Source of the DNA: an uncultured Bryobacteraceae bacterium
GTDB taxonomy: Bacteria > Acidobacteriota > Terriglobia > Bryobacterales > Bryobacteraceae
Assembly (NCBI GenBank): GCA_937924525.1
Contig: CALDSU010000015.1
Span: 1 to 64,000 of the forward strand
Reading direction: 5' to 3'
Length of the DNA stretch: 64,000 bases
This document shows positions 1 through 8,045 of this stretch, piece by piece (position 1 is the first letter of the stretch; the number at the start of each line of letters is the position of its first letter). The notes beneath the pieces were generated by a model. That model saw only the letters and a list, made by a program, of their open reading frames with translations. It ran no database searches and was not told where the DNA came from. The position numbers and the translations under genes were made by a program.

Positions 1-926
1 GGCGTCGAGTCGGAAACCATGCGGACAATGCGCGCGATTGTGGTGTCGGCGGCCGCCCGGTCCGTGCGGATGTCGAGCGTGCCGTCGGTATTCATCGCTC
101 CGGCGAACACCCGGTCGCCCGGCTGTTTGACGATGGGCACGGATTCGCCCGTGACCATCGCCTGGTTCACCCCGGAAATGCCGGCGATCACTTCGCCGTC
201 GAAGGGGATGCGTTCGCCGGGGCGCACCCGGACGACGGAGCCGACCGGAACCTGCGCCACCGGGACCGGATGCTCGTGATCTCCGTGCACGACGCTGGCG
301 ACGCCCGGAGACGCGGCGATCAGCGTGCCGACGGCCCTGCGGGCCCGCCCGATGCTCCAGGCTTCAAGCGCGTTCGCCAGCGCATAGAGAAACGCGAGCG
401 TGGCGCCCTCAATCCATTCGCCCAGGTACGCCGCGCCGGCAATCGAAATGCACACCAGCACGTTCATGTCCGGGCGTCCCTGGCGCGCCGCAGCCCACGC
501 TTTGGGCACGGTGAAGAACGCGCCGGTCGCGATGGCCAAGGCGCATAAAGCGATCACCAGCGGGCTGAGGTGGCCGGCGGCGTGGTGCGCCAGCAGCGCG
601 AGGCCGAAATTGTCCGCACCCCGCGCGTGCAGGATCATCGCGGCCAGCAGACAACCGCCGCTGAGCGCAATCAGCAGCCGCCGCCCGTGGGTTTGCCAGA
701 AGGCCGGAAACGGCGGCGTTTCCTCCCAGGGTTCGCCGCGCATCCCGGTGCGCTCAATGGCTTTCTCAATCACGCGGCGGCTGGCGCGCCGCGGGTCCAT
801 CTCCACCGTCAAGGCGCCCTGGAGGATGTCAAAGCGCAGGTCGCGGACCCCGTCCACGCGGCTGAGTTCGCGGCGGAGCAGCGACACCTCCTCCGCGCAA
901 TCCATGCCTTTGATTCGATACTGCAC
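1..926 (-). CDS. Heavy-metal P1B-type ATPase, N-terminal part (cut by window edge)
   Basis: Membrane pump that would export a soft or borderline metal cation (Zn, Cd, Co or Pb class) using ATP. About 308 residues are visible. They comprise an N-terminal ferredoxin-like HMA domain (residues 1-65) with the motif GMDCAEE, hydrophobic helices at about 85-100, 121-140 and 155-190, and the actuator domain with TGES at residues 259-262. The DKTG phosphorylation loop and ATP-binding domain lie beyond position 1, so metal specificity cannot be read from the CPC-type helix. The HMA motif keeps the first Cys but has Glu where the second Cys usually sits. I chose the GTG start at 926. The frame stays open to a TTG at 962, which lies upstream of the AAGGAGG stretch, so the start is uncertain. 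It is divergent from a SmtB-like repressor, which supports metal-controlled expression. Confidence 0.88.
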   Translation of the reverse strand, partial: MQYRIKGMDCAEEVSLLRRELSRVDGVRDLRFDILQGALTVEMDPRRASRRVIEKAIERTGMRGEPWEETPPFPAFWQTHGRRLLIALSGGCLLAAMILHARGADNFGLALLAHHAAGHLSPLVIALCALAIATGAFFTVPKAWAAARQGRPDMNVLVCISIAGAAYLGEWIEGATLAFLYALANALEAWSIGRARRAVGTLIAASPGVASVVHGDHEHPVPVAQVPVGSVVRVRPGERIPFDGEVIAGISGVNQAMVTGESVPIVKQPGDRVFAGAMNTDGTLDIRTDRAAADTTIARIVRMVSDST

Positions 927-982
927 CCGGGTGGTAATCTGGCCTCCTCCTTCAGCAAGCAAATTCTATTTTAGCGGCGGGG

Positions 983-1032
983 TTGACGGCGGCCGGGCGG
1001 CGTGATAATTGGTTAGTTGAACAGTTGATGAA
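983..1032 (+). promoter_or_regulatory. Promoter and candidate SmtB-type operator
   Basis: TTGACG (983-988), a 17-base spacer and TAATTG (1006-1011) form a plausible sigma-70 promoter for the repressor gene. The expected transcription start near 1018 falls in an imperfect dyad TTGAACA-gt-TGATGAA (1017-1032; 5 of 7 positions pair). Its left half resembles the TGAACA half-site of SmtB/ArsR operators. Autoregulation and control of the divergent ATPase are inferred. Confidence 0.4.
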
Positions 1033-1455
1033 GTGATGGCAGCGACCCGAAAGTCCGCGACGCCCGCTCCCGGCTGCCGACCGGAAGACCACCCGCGCGC
1101 TTCCCCGCGCGTGCCGCCGGTAGGCGCGGCGTCGCTCGAGCGGGCGGCGCGGCTGTTTCGCGCCATCGGCGATCCGCCCCGCCTGCACCTGCTGGCGCTG
1201 CTCGCGCAAGGCGAGGCGTGCGTGACGGAATTGGCGGCCAACCAGCGCGAGGAGTTGTCCACCATCTCGCAGCGGCTGCGGGTGCTCCGCGCCGAAAACA
1301 TTGTGGCGCGCCGCCGGGAAGGGAAGCACATCCTCTACTCGCTGGCCGATCAACACATCGTCGACCTGGTTTTCAACGCGCTGGCCCACGCCAGCGAGCG
1401 CCCGCCGGATATCCCGGCGAGTCCACCCATGAAGGAGAGAGGGAAACATGCATAA
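1033..1455 (+). CDS. ArsR/SmtB-family metal-responsive repressor
   Basis: Winged-helix repressor, 140 residues, predicted to release DNA when it binds metal. The core (about 33-118) has the ArsR recognition-helix sequence STISQRLRVLRAENIV and the wing REGKHILYSL. The last helix carries Asp106, His108, His119 and Glu122 in the spacing D-x-H-(10)-H-x2-E, which matches the alpha-5 zinc site of SmtB (D104/H106/H117/E120). The CxC-type alpha-3 site of CadC/ArsR is not present; the equivalent segment reads EACVTELA. The start is GTG 1033 or the adjacent ATG 1036, and the first 30 residues are low-complexity and may not all be translated. It overlaps the next gene by 8 bases, so the two are probably co-transcribed. 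Zinc is the most likely inducer, by family knowledge. Confidence 0.9.
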   Translation: MMAATRKSATPAPGCRPEDHPRASPRVPPVGAASLERAARLFRAIGDPPRLHLLALLAQGEACVTELAANQREELSTISQRLRVLRAENIVARRREGKHILYSLADQHIVDLVFNALAHASERPPDIPASPPMKERGKHA

Positions 1456-1789
1456 GATCCACGAAGCGCACTCTCATGTGCACGGCGAGGGCTGCGGACA
1501 CACGGCCATCAAACATGGCGACCACATCGGCTACCTGCACGACGGTTGCCTGCACTATCCCCACGGAGACCACTACGACGAGCACGTGATCGAGGTCAGC
1601 GCCGGCAACCCGGACGGTTGCACGCCCGAGCACGCTTGCGGCGGCCATGAAGCGGGCCATGTCCACGGCGACGGCTGCGGACACGAGCGGGTGCCCCATG
1701 GGAACCATGTCGATTACCTGGTGAACGGCCACTTGCACCACGTCCACGACGGACACTGCGACGACCACGGGAAAATCGAGATGGCCTGA
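1448..1789 (+). CDS. His/Cys-rich putative metal-binding protein with internal duplication
   Basis: Small soluble protein of 113 residues with about 26 His and 6 Cys and no signal peptide. Two copies of one motif are visible at residues 10-46 and 71-107, with the pattern HVHGxGCGH, four residues, HGxHxxYLxxGxLH, then a His/Asp tail ending DxH. Such composition is typical of proteins that buffer or deliver Zn, Ni or Cu. Its ATG lies inside the end of the SmtB-like repressor gene, so it is translationally coupled and likely derepressed by the same metal. I recall similar short His-rich proteins beside ArsR and cation-pump genes but know no assigned function. A metallochaperone or storage protein for the divergent ATPase is an inference. 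Confidence 0.75.
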   Translation: MHKIHEAHSHVHGEGCGHTAIKHGDHIGYLHDGCLHYPHGDHYDEHVIEVSAGNPDGCTPEHACGGHEAGHVHGDGCGHERVPHGNHVDYLVNGHLHHVHDGHCDDHGKIEMA

Positions 1790-1847
1790 AGGCCTTGCCG
1801 GCCGGGCGGCGTCCTGCGGGCGCCCGCCGGGGCGCCTGCCGCCCGGG

Positions 1848-3350
1848 CTATCCGGCGGAACCCATCAGCCGGCGCGCCGGCCGGACCAGCAGGGCGAGCA
1901 GCAGCGCGGCCGCGACACCGAAGCCGCCGACCGCGGCGAATAACATCGGCAACGGCAGCGCTTCGTAGAAACCGGCGATGCGTCCGCCCAGGTAGTTGCC
2001 CACCGACAGCGAGACGAACCAGACGCCCATCAGCAACCCGGCGATGCCGGGCGGCGCCAGCTTGGTCATGGCGCTTAACCCTACCGGGCTGAGGCACAAC
2101 TCCCCGATGGTGTGCAGCAGGTAGACGCCCACCAGCCAGAGCGGACTCACCTTGGCGCCTTCGGCCGCGGCGGACGCCGGGGCTACCAGCAGCAGGAACC
2201 CGGCGCCTGCGCTCAACAGGCCCCACGCGAACTTCGCCGTGCTGGACGGCTCCCGCGCTCCCAACCGGATCCACAGCCAGGCGAACACCGGCGCCAGCGT
2301 AATGATGAATAGGGCGTTCAACGACTGAAGCCACGAGGCCGGATAGGCCCAGCCGAAAACCCGGTTCTCGGTGTTGCGTTGCGCAAACAGATTGAGCGTG
2401 GAGCCGGCTTGTTCGAAGACACTCCAGAACAGGCAGGAGGCGGTGAATAGAATGCCGACCACCATCAAGCGCCGGCGCTCCGCGGGACTCCAGCGGGTGG
2501 AAAGAAGCGCCCAGCCAAAGAAGGCGGCGACCGTGCCGAACAGCAGCACGCCCAGCACATCGGAGAGCAACTGGGGAGACAGCGAGATCGCGCCGGCTGC
2601 GTCTAACGCGAAGCCACCCAGGGCGGCCAGCGCGGCCGCCAGGATGCCATGGCGCAGCCAGCGGCGCTGCGCGGCGGCCTCCTCCGGCGAGGATGCCGGA
2701 GCCGGGTGCAGGCCCGCGTCACCCAGGTAGCGACCGTCCGCCACATATTGCACCAGCCCGACGATCATTCCCCCCGCGGCCAGGATAAACCCCAAGTGCC
2801 AGTTAATATTCTGGCCCAGGTAGCCGCACGCCAGCGGCGCGAGAAAAGCGCCCAGGTTGATGCCCATGTAGTAAACCGAAAAACCCGCGTCCCGACGCCG
2901 GTCGCCCGGCTGATACAGTTGCCCGACCAGTGTGCTGACGTTGGGTTTCAACAAGCCGGTTCCGGCCACGATCACCGCCAGACCTGCGTAGAACGGCGTC
3001 AGCCCGGGAACGGCCAGCAGCAGGTTGCCCGCGGCGATCAGCACGCCTCCGTACAACACCGAACGCCGCTGGCCGAGAAATCGGTCCGCGATCCACCCGC
3101 CAGGCAGACTGACCAGATACACCATGGCGGTAAACAGACCGTAGATCGCGCCGGCCTTGGGGACGGGAAAACCCAGTCCGCCGGAAGCCGCCGGAGCGGT
3201 CATGAAGAGGATCAGCAGCGCCCGGATGCCGTAGTAGCTGAACCGCTCCCACAGTTCGGTAAAGAACAGCGTCGCCAGCCCGCGCGGATGGCCGAAAAAG
3301 CGCGTATCCAGATCACGCCGGGGCTCGACCGCGCCGCCAGGGGTCTTCAT
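1848..3350 (-). CDS. POT/PTR-family proton-coupled oligopeptide transporter
   Basis: Inner-membrane symporter taking up di- and tripeptides with protons. The 500-residue protein has the family's length and about 12-14 hydrophobic helices. The first helix contains FFTELWERFSYYG, the ExxER signature involved in proton coupling, followed by a PTR2-type GWIADRFLGQRR loop. A second family motif, FSVYYMGINLGAFLAPL, is present around residue 150. It is the last gene of a minus-strand run: protease, greA, phosphatidyltransferase, transporter. A role in using peptides released by the secreted protease is attractive but inferred. Confidence 0.92.
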   Translation of the reverse strand: MKTPGGAVEPRRDLDTRFFGHPRGLATLFFTELWERFSYYGIRALLILFMTAPAASGGLGFPVPKAGAIYGLFTAMVYLVSLPGGWIADRFLGQRRSVLYGGVLIAAGNLLLAVPGLTPFYAGLAVIVAGTGLLKPNVSTLVGQLYQPGDRRRDAGFSVYYMGINLGAFLAPLACGYLGQNINWHLGFILAAGGMIVGLVQYVADGRYLGDAGLHPAPASSPEEAAAQRRWLRHGILAAALAALGGFALDAAGAISLSPQLLSDVLGVLLFGTVAAFFGWALLSTRWSPAERRRLMVVGILFTASCLFWSVFEQAGSTLNLFAQRNTENRVFGWAYPASWLQSLNALFIITLAPVFAWLWIRLGAREPSSTAKFAWGLLSAGAGFLLLVAPASAAAEGAKVSPLWLVGVYLLHTIGELCLSPVGLSAMTKLAPPGIAGLLMGVWFVSLSVGNYLGGRIAGFYEALPLPMLFAAVGGFGVAAALLLALLVRPARRLMGSAG

Positions 3351-3380
3351 GGACGGATCACCGGATTATCCCAAGGGAGA

Positions 3381-4037
3381 TCAGGCCGGATGGCCGGATT
3401 TCGGCGCGGCCAGCGCGGAAGGCGTCACCCCCGCGGGGCGGAGTTGCGCCTCCTCCAGTCGCCTGGTCTCCTGCCAGGTGTAGATCATGCGGTGAATCAC
3501 GGTGACATTGGAGAGGATCGCGAGCACCCACAGTGCCGGCGCCATCCGGTCGAACAGAGCGCCCAGGATGATCAGCACGATGCGCTCGGGCCGCTCGAGA
3601 AAGCCTACCTTGCACTTCGGAATGGTATTCTCGGCGCGCGCCCGGGTGTAGCTGACCATCACCGAGCCGGTCATCACAATCGCGGTCAGAACAATGTAGA
3701 AGAAACGGTTGATGGAGGCGTAGTACACAAGCAACCCCATCAGCAGCGCCAGATCGGAATACCGGTCCAGGACCGAATCGAAGAAGCCGCCAAACCGCGT
3801 GACCCGGTTGGTGTGCCGCGCCACGCGCCCGTCCACCATGTCAAACAGCCCGGCCCCGATCACCACCAGGGCCGCCGCGCGGAACCGCCCCCCCGCGAAC
3901 AGGAACGCGGCGTAGATATTGATCGCCAGCCCGATGAAGGTGAGTACGTTGGGGTGGATGCGCGAAAGGGCCAGGGCGTGCACGATCAAATCGATGATCT
4001 TGCCGCAACCGATCCCGATCGCGCGGGTGTACGTCAT
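3381..4037 (-). CDS. CDP-alcohol phosphatidyltransferase family protein
   Basis: Integral membrane enzyme of phospholipid head-group synthesis (218 residues, several hydrophobic helices). It carries the complete catalytic signature DG-x2-AR-x8-G-x3-D-x3-D, read here as DMVDGRVAR, then GGFFDSVLD; the Asp residues bind the divalent metal and the CDP-lipid. The sequence does not tell whether the acceptor is glycerol phosphate, inositol phosphate or another alcohol, so I give no gene symbol. It begins 6 bases after greA and ends 30 bases before the peptide transporter, so it probably belongs to one operon. Confidence 0.88.
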   Translation of the reverse strand: MTYTRAIGIGCGKIIDLIVHALALSRIHPNVLTFIGLAINIYAAFLFAGGRFRAAALVVIGAGLFDMVDGRVARHTNRVTRFGGFFDSVLDRYSDLALLMGLLVYYASINRFFYIVLTAIVMTGSVMVSYTRARAENTIPKCKVGFLERPERIVLIILGALFDRMAPALWVLAILSNVTVIHRMIYTWQETRRLEEAQLRPAGVTPSALAAPKSGHPA

Positions 4038-4043
4038 GCCGCC

Positions 4044-4511
4044 TTACTCGGCCTCGTCGTGGATGGTCGTCAACTTCACCACTTCAAATTCCCGCGTGCC
4101 CCCGGGAATCGGAATCTTGACGGTATCGCCGACTGCCTTGCCGATCAGCCCGCGGCCGATGGGAGAACTCGCCGAGATCTTCCCGTTCGACACATCGGCT
4201 TCCTCGCTGGTTACCAGCTTGTAAGTATACTCCTCGTCAGTGTTCAAATCCAGAACCACGACGGAGGACCACAAGCCGACCCGATTCCTGGGAATCTTGG
4301 AGATGTCCACCATCGACAGTTCCGCCAGACGTTTCTTGAGCTGGCCAAGGCGGGCGTTGACATAGCCCTGCCTCTCCTTGGCCGCGTGGTACTCGGCGTT
4401 CTCGCTCAGGTCGCCGTGCTCGCGCGCCCGCTTGATCTCCAGCGGAAGGGTGGTGCGCAGCTCATACTCGAGCGCAGCGATGTCTTCTTGGAGCTTTTTC
4501 TTGATCTCCAT
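4044..4511 (-). CDS. greA: Transcription elongation factor GreA
   Basis: Rescues backtracked RNA polymerase by stimulating cleavage of the nascent transcript. The 155-residue length matches GreA (about 158). The N-terminal coiled coil contains the family motif REHGDLSENAEYHAAKE with the acidic tip residues (Asp, Glu) that hold the catalytic Mg. The C-terminal domain has the conserved SPIGRGLIGKAVGD turn. The start at 4511 is set by the homologous beginning and by AAGGGG five bases upstream. The frame remains open further upstream through the protease region but that extension is spurious. Confidence 0.97.
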   Translation of the reverse strand: MEIKKKLQEDIAALEYELRTTLPLEIKRAREHGDLSENAEYHAAKERQGYVNARLGQLKKRLAELSMVDISKIPRNRVGLWSSVVVLDLNTDEEYTYKLVTSEEADVSNGKISASSPIGRGLIGKAVGDTVKIPIPGGTREFEVVKLTTIHDEAE

Positions 4512-4537
4512 GGAAACCCCTTTATTATACCGGGCGG

Positions 4538-6868
4538 TTACAAACCGGCGATGACCACTTCGCGCACCACGCCGCCCGCGCGGATGCGGAACACGTTCGC
4601 GCCGGCCCCCAACCGGGCCTGGACCCGGAACGCCCCTGGGTAGATCGGTCCGAGCCGGTCCACGCGGACAACGGAACCGGCGCCCTGCGCCACCGTGACT
4701 TCCGGCGTCACCGTCGTCACCGGGACGCCCGACGACTCGAGAATGCGGAAGAAGACCGCGTTCCGCAGCAACTCCCCAGGCCGCCCGGAGAATTCCTGGT
4801 CGAGAATCGAGATGGACCCCGGCTCGCCGGAAGTGACTGCATACCAATACGGCACGCGCTGCATGTGAGTCGTTTCGGCGTGGGTGAAGACAATGCGGCC
4901 CTGGTAGATTCCAGGCGCCAAGTTCGAGGCCTGCCATTCCACCGGGAGCGACGCCGATTCGCCCGGCGCCAGGGCGATCCGGTCCGCTTTGATGCGCGGC
5001 GCGGGCTGCTCCCCATACGGCTCGACGGAGATCAGGTACTCCACCGGATCGAGGCCGACGTTGGTGACTTGCAACTCGCGGGTAGTGTTCGGGTTCCCAT
5101 CCCCCGCGCCGAAGCTCAGCGAGACCGGCAGCAGCGTCAACTGCGAGTAGAGCGCGGACTCCGCGTCGACGGCGCCGGCGCCCGCCTGCTGGATCTCGCC
5201 GCCCACGGGCAAAGCGCTCGAGACCACCAGCGAGCGGTATTGATCCACCGTTAAGGATGGCCGCGCCGCTTTCAGGGCAGCCGCCAGGCCGGCGACGATC
5301 GGCGCCGAAAAGCTGGTTCCATTCATCGCCCGGTAGCCCGTCTGGTCCCACAGCCTGCTGTCGGGAATGCCGCGCTGCGTGGCTGTGTACAGGTCTTGCC
5401 CGATCGCCAGCACATCCGGCTTGATCGCATTGGCGACGCTCGGTCCGATACTGGAGAAGGAAGCCAGTTGCCCGGGATTCCGCGAAACGGGCTGCAAGGA
5501 GAAATTCACCGTGATTTCGATTTCGCTATTCTCTTGCAGGCGATTTTTCAGATCGAGGCCGTCGGCATAGGCGATCATCACGGCGGGCAGTTGCGCATCC
5601 TGCACGTCCATCGTGTTCACCGGGCGGTCGCTGCTGGTGTAGATGATCGCGGCCGCGGCGCCGGCCCGCTCGGCATTCACCAGTTTTGTGCGAAAGGTAC
5701 AGACGCCGCGGAGGATCAGCGCGACCTTTCCGGTCAGGCTCTCGGCCGGCAGCGGGTCGCAAGCCAGCCCGCTGGGATCGAACGCGGCCACGTCGCGAAG
5801 CTGCGCCCGCACCGGTTGGCCAGGCGGCGGACCGGATCCCGGCGTGACCACGTAGGGAGGCGCTCCCTCCACCACCGCCGTCACTCCGAAAAAGCGGGCG
5901 TTCCGCAGCGCGCCCACGGTAATGGCGGAGGGCGCGGTCCCGGGGGACCCGATCGTGTTCTGGTCAGGCCCGGAATTGCCCGCCGAAACCACCACGATGA
6001 CGCCGGACTCGACCGCCCGGGCGACTGCCTGAGCTTCCAAATCCACCTCCAGAATCGGCGCGACGCTGTCTCCCAGGCTGAGATTGACCACATCCATCCC
6101 ATCCCCTACCGCGTCATCGAGCGCCTTCAGGATCAGGTCCGTCGTCGTGGTGTCGTTCACGCCGGCCGATCCGAAGATCTTGTAGCTGCCGAGCCACGCT
6201 TTGGGCGCTGCTCCTGCCACCGCGCCTAACGGGCCCCGGTTCGGGGCCCCGGCGGCGGCCATGGCCGCGCCTGTGCCATGCCCGATGCGGTCGCGCGCCG
6301 AAAGGTCCTCCTCCCGGTTCTGGAAAGACGGCGCGTAACTGCGTGCGACAATCACCTTGCTGCTGGTGTGCTCGAGATCCCGCTCATCGTTGACCTTCGG
6401 GAAGCCTTCGGGCATTTCCAGCTCGGTGTCCTGCATGCCAGGATGGGTCACATCGATGCCGGTATCGATGATCGCGATCTTCACGCCCTGCCCGGCCGCG
6501 GCCTCGCCGCCAATCCGGACTGCCTCCGTCAGGCGATGGTACGAAATCGCTTCGCCAAGGTGCAGGCGGTGACGCCGCACCGGATGGACGGCTTTCACGC
6601 CCGGCAACGCCGCCAGCTCGCTGGCCGATTCGGCCTCCACCGCTACCGCGTTCACCACGTGCTGCATGCGCCCCAGCACGCGCACCCGGCGGGACTCCAG
6701 TTCGGCGCTGAGGCGGGCTTGCTGGCCGCGCACTGCCGCCAGCCGCTCTTTGCCAGGCCGGGCTGCAACCGGCTCCTCGCTCAATTCGACGATCCACCGG
6801 TCGGCCCCGGAGAGCGCCAAGGCGAATAAAAGTAGAAGAGTTGCCGGTCTCCACCACCGCATGCCCAT
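4538..6868 (-). CDS. Secreted subtilisin-like serine protease (S8) with PA insert
   Basis: Extracellular or periplasmic endopeptidase, 776 residues. A signal peptide (1-21) is followed by an I9-type propeptide-like segment (24-110). The catalytic domain has Asp135 in IIDTGIDVTHPG, His197 in GHGTG (usually GHGTH), oxyanion Asn298 in SAGNSGP and nucleophile Ser519 in NGTSFSAP. The long spacing between Asn298 and Ser519 is filled by a protease-associated (PA) domain around 330-460, as in lactocepin and plant subtilases. The remaining roughly 200 residues are beta-rich Fn3-like domains. All triad residues are present, so it should be active. It lies 26 bases upstream of greA on the same strand. 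The start is ATG 6868 or the ATG two codons later. Confidence 0.93.
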   Translation of the reverse strand: MGMRWWRPATLLLLFALALSGADRWIVELSEEPVAARPGKERLAAVRGQQARLSAELESRRVRVLGRMQHVVNAVAVEAESASELAALPGVKAVHPVRRHRLHLGEAISYHRLTEAVRIGGEAAAGQGVKIAIIDTGIDVTHPGMQDTELEMPEGFPKVNDERDLEHTSSKVIVARSYAPSFQNREEDLSARDRIGHGTGAAMAAAGAPNRGPLGAVAGAAPKAWLGSYKIFGSAGVNDTTTTDLILKALDDAVGDGMDVVNLSLGDSVAPILEVDLEAQAVARAVESGVIVVVSAGNSGPDQNTIGSPGTAPSAITVGALRNARFFGVTAVVEGAPPYVVTPGSGPPPGQPVRAQLRDVAAFDPSGLACDPLPAESLTGKVALILRGVCTFRTKLVNAERAGAAAAIIYTSSDRPVNTMDVQDAQLPAVMIAYADGLDLKNRLQENSEIEITVNFSLQPVSRNPGQLASFSSIGPSVANAIKPDVLAIGQDLYTATQRGIPDSRLWDQTGYRAMNGTSFSAPIVAGLAAALKAARPSLTVDQYRSLVVSSALPVGGEIQQAGAGAVDAESALYSQLTLLPVSLSFGAGDGNPNTTRELQVTNVGLDPVEYLISVEPYGEQPAPRIKADRIALAPGESASLPVEWQASNLAPGIYQGRIVFTHAETTHMQRVPYWYAVTSGEPGSISILDQEFSGRPGELLRNAVFFRILESSGVPVTTVTPEVTVAQGAGSVVRVDRLGPIYPGAFRVQARLGAGANVFRIRAGGVVREVVIAGL

Positions 6869-6988
6869 AGCGTAACGCGATTTCGCCGCAACGGCAGCGT
6901 CCGGCCAGGCGGGAAACCCGCTGCGGGCGGAAGAGCCGCCTTTCTCGCCGCGTTTTTTTTTCGCCTCGTTCGAGCCCCTTTCGCTACG

Positions 6989-8023
6989 ATGGGGACCATG
7001 AGCCGTGTGTTCGTCACCGTTGTATTGCTATCGTGCCTGCCGCTCGGGCTGCGGGCCGATTTCTCATATGAGGAGACTACGAAGTTCACCGGGGGCGCGA
7101 TGGCGGGCGCGCTGAAGTTCGCCAGCGTGTTCAGCAAGAAACTGCGGGAACCCATGCGGGCGACGGTGGCGGTCAAGGGCAACCGCCTGATTCAAGCGGC
7201 CGCCGACTCATCGCAAATCATTGATCTGGATGCGGAAACCATTACCGAGATCAACCACGAGAAGAAGACCTATTCCGTGGTGACGTTTGCCGAGATCATG
7301 CAAGCCATGCAGGCGGCGGCCGCCAAAATGGGCGATGCGCAGAAGGACCTCAACAAGGAGGGCGGCGACGTCAAGTATAAGATCTCGGTCAAAGAGACTG
7401 GGCAAACCAGGGAGATCAGCGGTTACCAGGCGAAGGAGATCGAGATGAAGGCCGAAGCCCAGGTCACCGACCAGAAGCGCGGGCAGAGCGGGTCGCTGGA
7501 CATGCTGGTGACCAGTTGGCTGGCGCCCAAGGTGGCAGGCTACGAGGAGGTCAACGCGTTCTATCAGCGCATGGCCCAGAAAATGGCGTTCACCCCGTCG
7601 GGCATGCGCCTGGCCGCGATGGGACAGGCCCAAATGCAGAGCGGACTGGTGCAGATCCAAGGCGAGATGGCCAAGATGGACGGGTTGCCTTTGCTGGAAA
7701 TCGTGCGGATGGGCGTGGCCGAGGGGACGGCCGGACAACAGCAGCAATCAGCCCCGCCTCCTCCGTCCGTGAAAGAATCCCTGGGCGGCGCGCTCGGCGG
7801 CGCGTTGGGGGGATTTGGCGGGCTGGGCCGCCGGAGAAAGCAGAAGGAAGAACCCCGGCAGGAAGAAGCGGCGCCGCCGCAGGCGTCCTCCGGGCCCGCG
7901 TCTCTGATGGAGATGACCACCGAGCGGAGCGGATTCTCGTCGGCGCCGGTGGATCCGGCCAAATTCCAGATTCCCGGCGGGTACGCCAAGACCGAGCATC
8001 CCATGCTGAAAATGGCCCGCTAG
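6989..8023 (+). CDS. Secreted protein of unknown function with Gly/Pro-rich linker
   Basis: 344 residues (341 if the second ATG at 6998 is used, which gives a better signal peptide MSRVFVTVVLLSCLPLG). The mature part begins with a beta-rich domain (about 24-200) that recalls DUF4412-type secreted proteins, with IIDLDAETITEINHEKKTY as a typical stretch. This is followed by a helical region, a Gln/Pro/Gly-rich linker (about 250-275, including repeated LGGA) and a basic/acidic low-complexity tail. No catalytic motif is visible and I cannot name a function. It is followed 22 bases later by selA on the same strand. Localisation in the periplasm is inferred from the signal. Confidence 0.6.
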   Translation: MGTMSRVFVTVVLLSCLPLGLRADFSYEETTKFTGGAMAGALKFASVFSKKLREPMRATVAVKGNRLIQAAADSSQIIDLDAETITEINHEKKTYSVVTFAEIMQAMQAAAAKMGDAQKDLNKEGGDVKYKISVKETGQTREISGYQAKEIEMKAEAQVTDQKRGQSGSLDMLVTSWLAPKVAGYEEVNAFYQRMAQKMAFTPSGMRLAAMGQAQMQSGLVQIQGEMAKMDGLPLLEIVRMGVAEGTAGQQQQSAPPPPSVKESLGGALGGALGGFGGLGRRRKQKEEPRQEEAAPPQASSGPASLMEMTTERSGFSSAPVDPAKFQIPGGYAKTEHPMLKMAR

Positions 8024-8045
8024 GCGGCGGGGGAGGACCCCGGAA

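Noticed and set aside
4524-4529. TATAAT box ahead of greA
   Set aside because: It is a perfect -10 word, but transcription would start inside the AAGGGG ribosome site and give a nearly leaderless mRNA. No -35 is seen.
2649-4643. A 664-codon open frame on the + strand
   Set aside because: It runs antisense to the POT transporter, the phosphatidyltransferase and greA. It has a Gln/Arg/His-rich composition typical of GC-rich shadow frames and no motifs.
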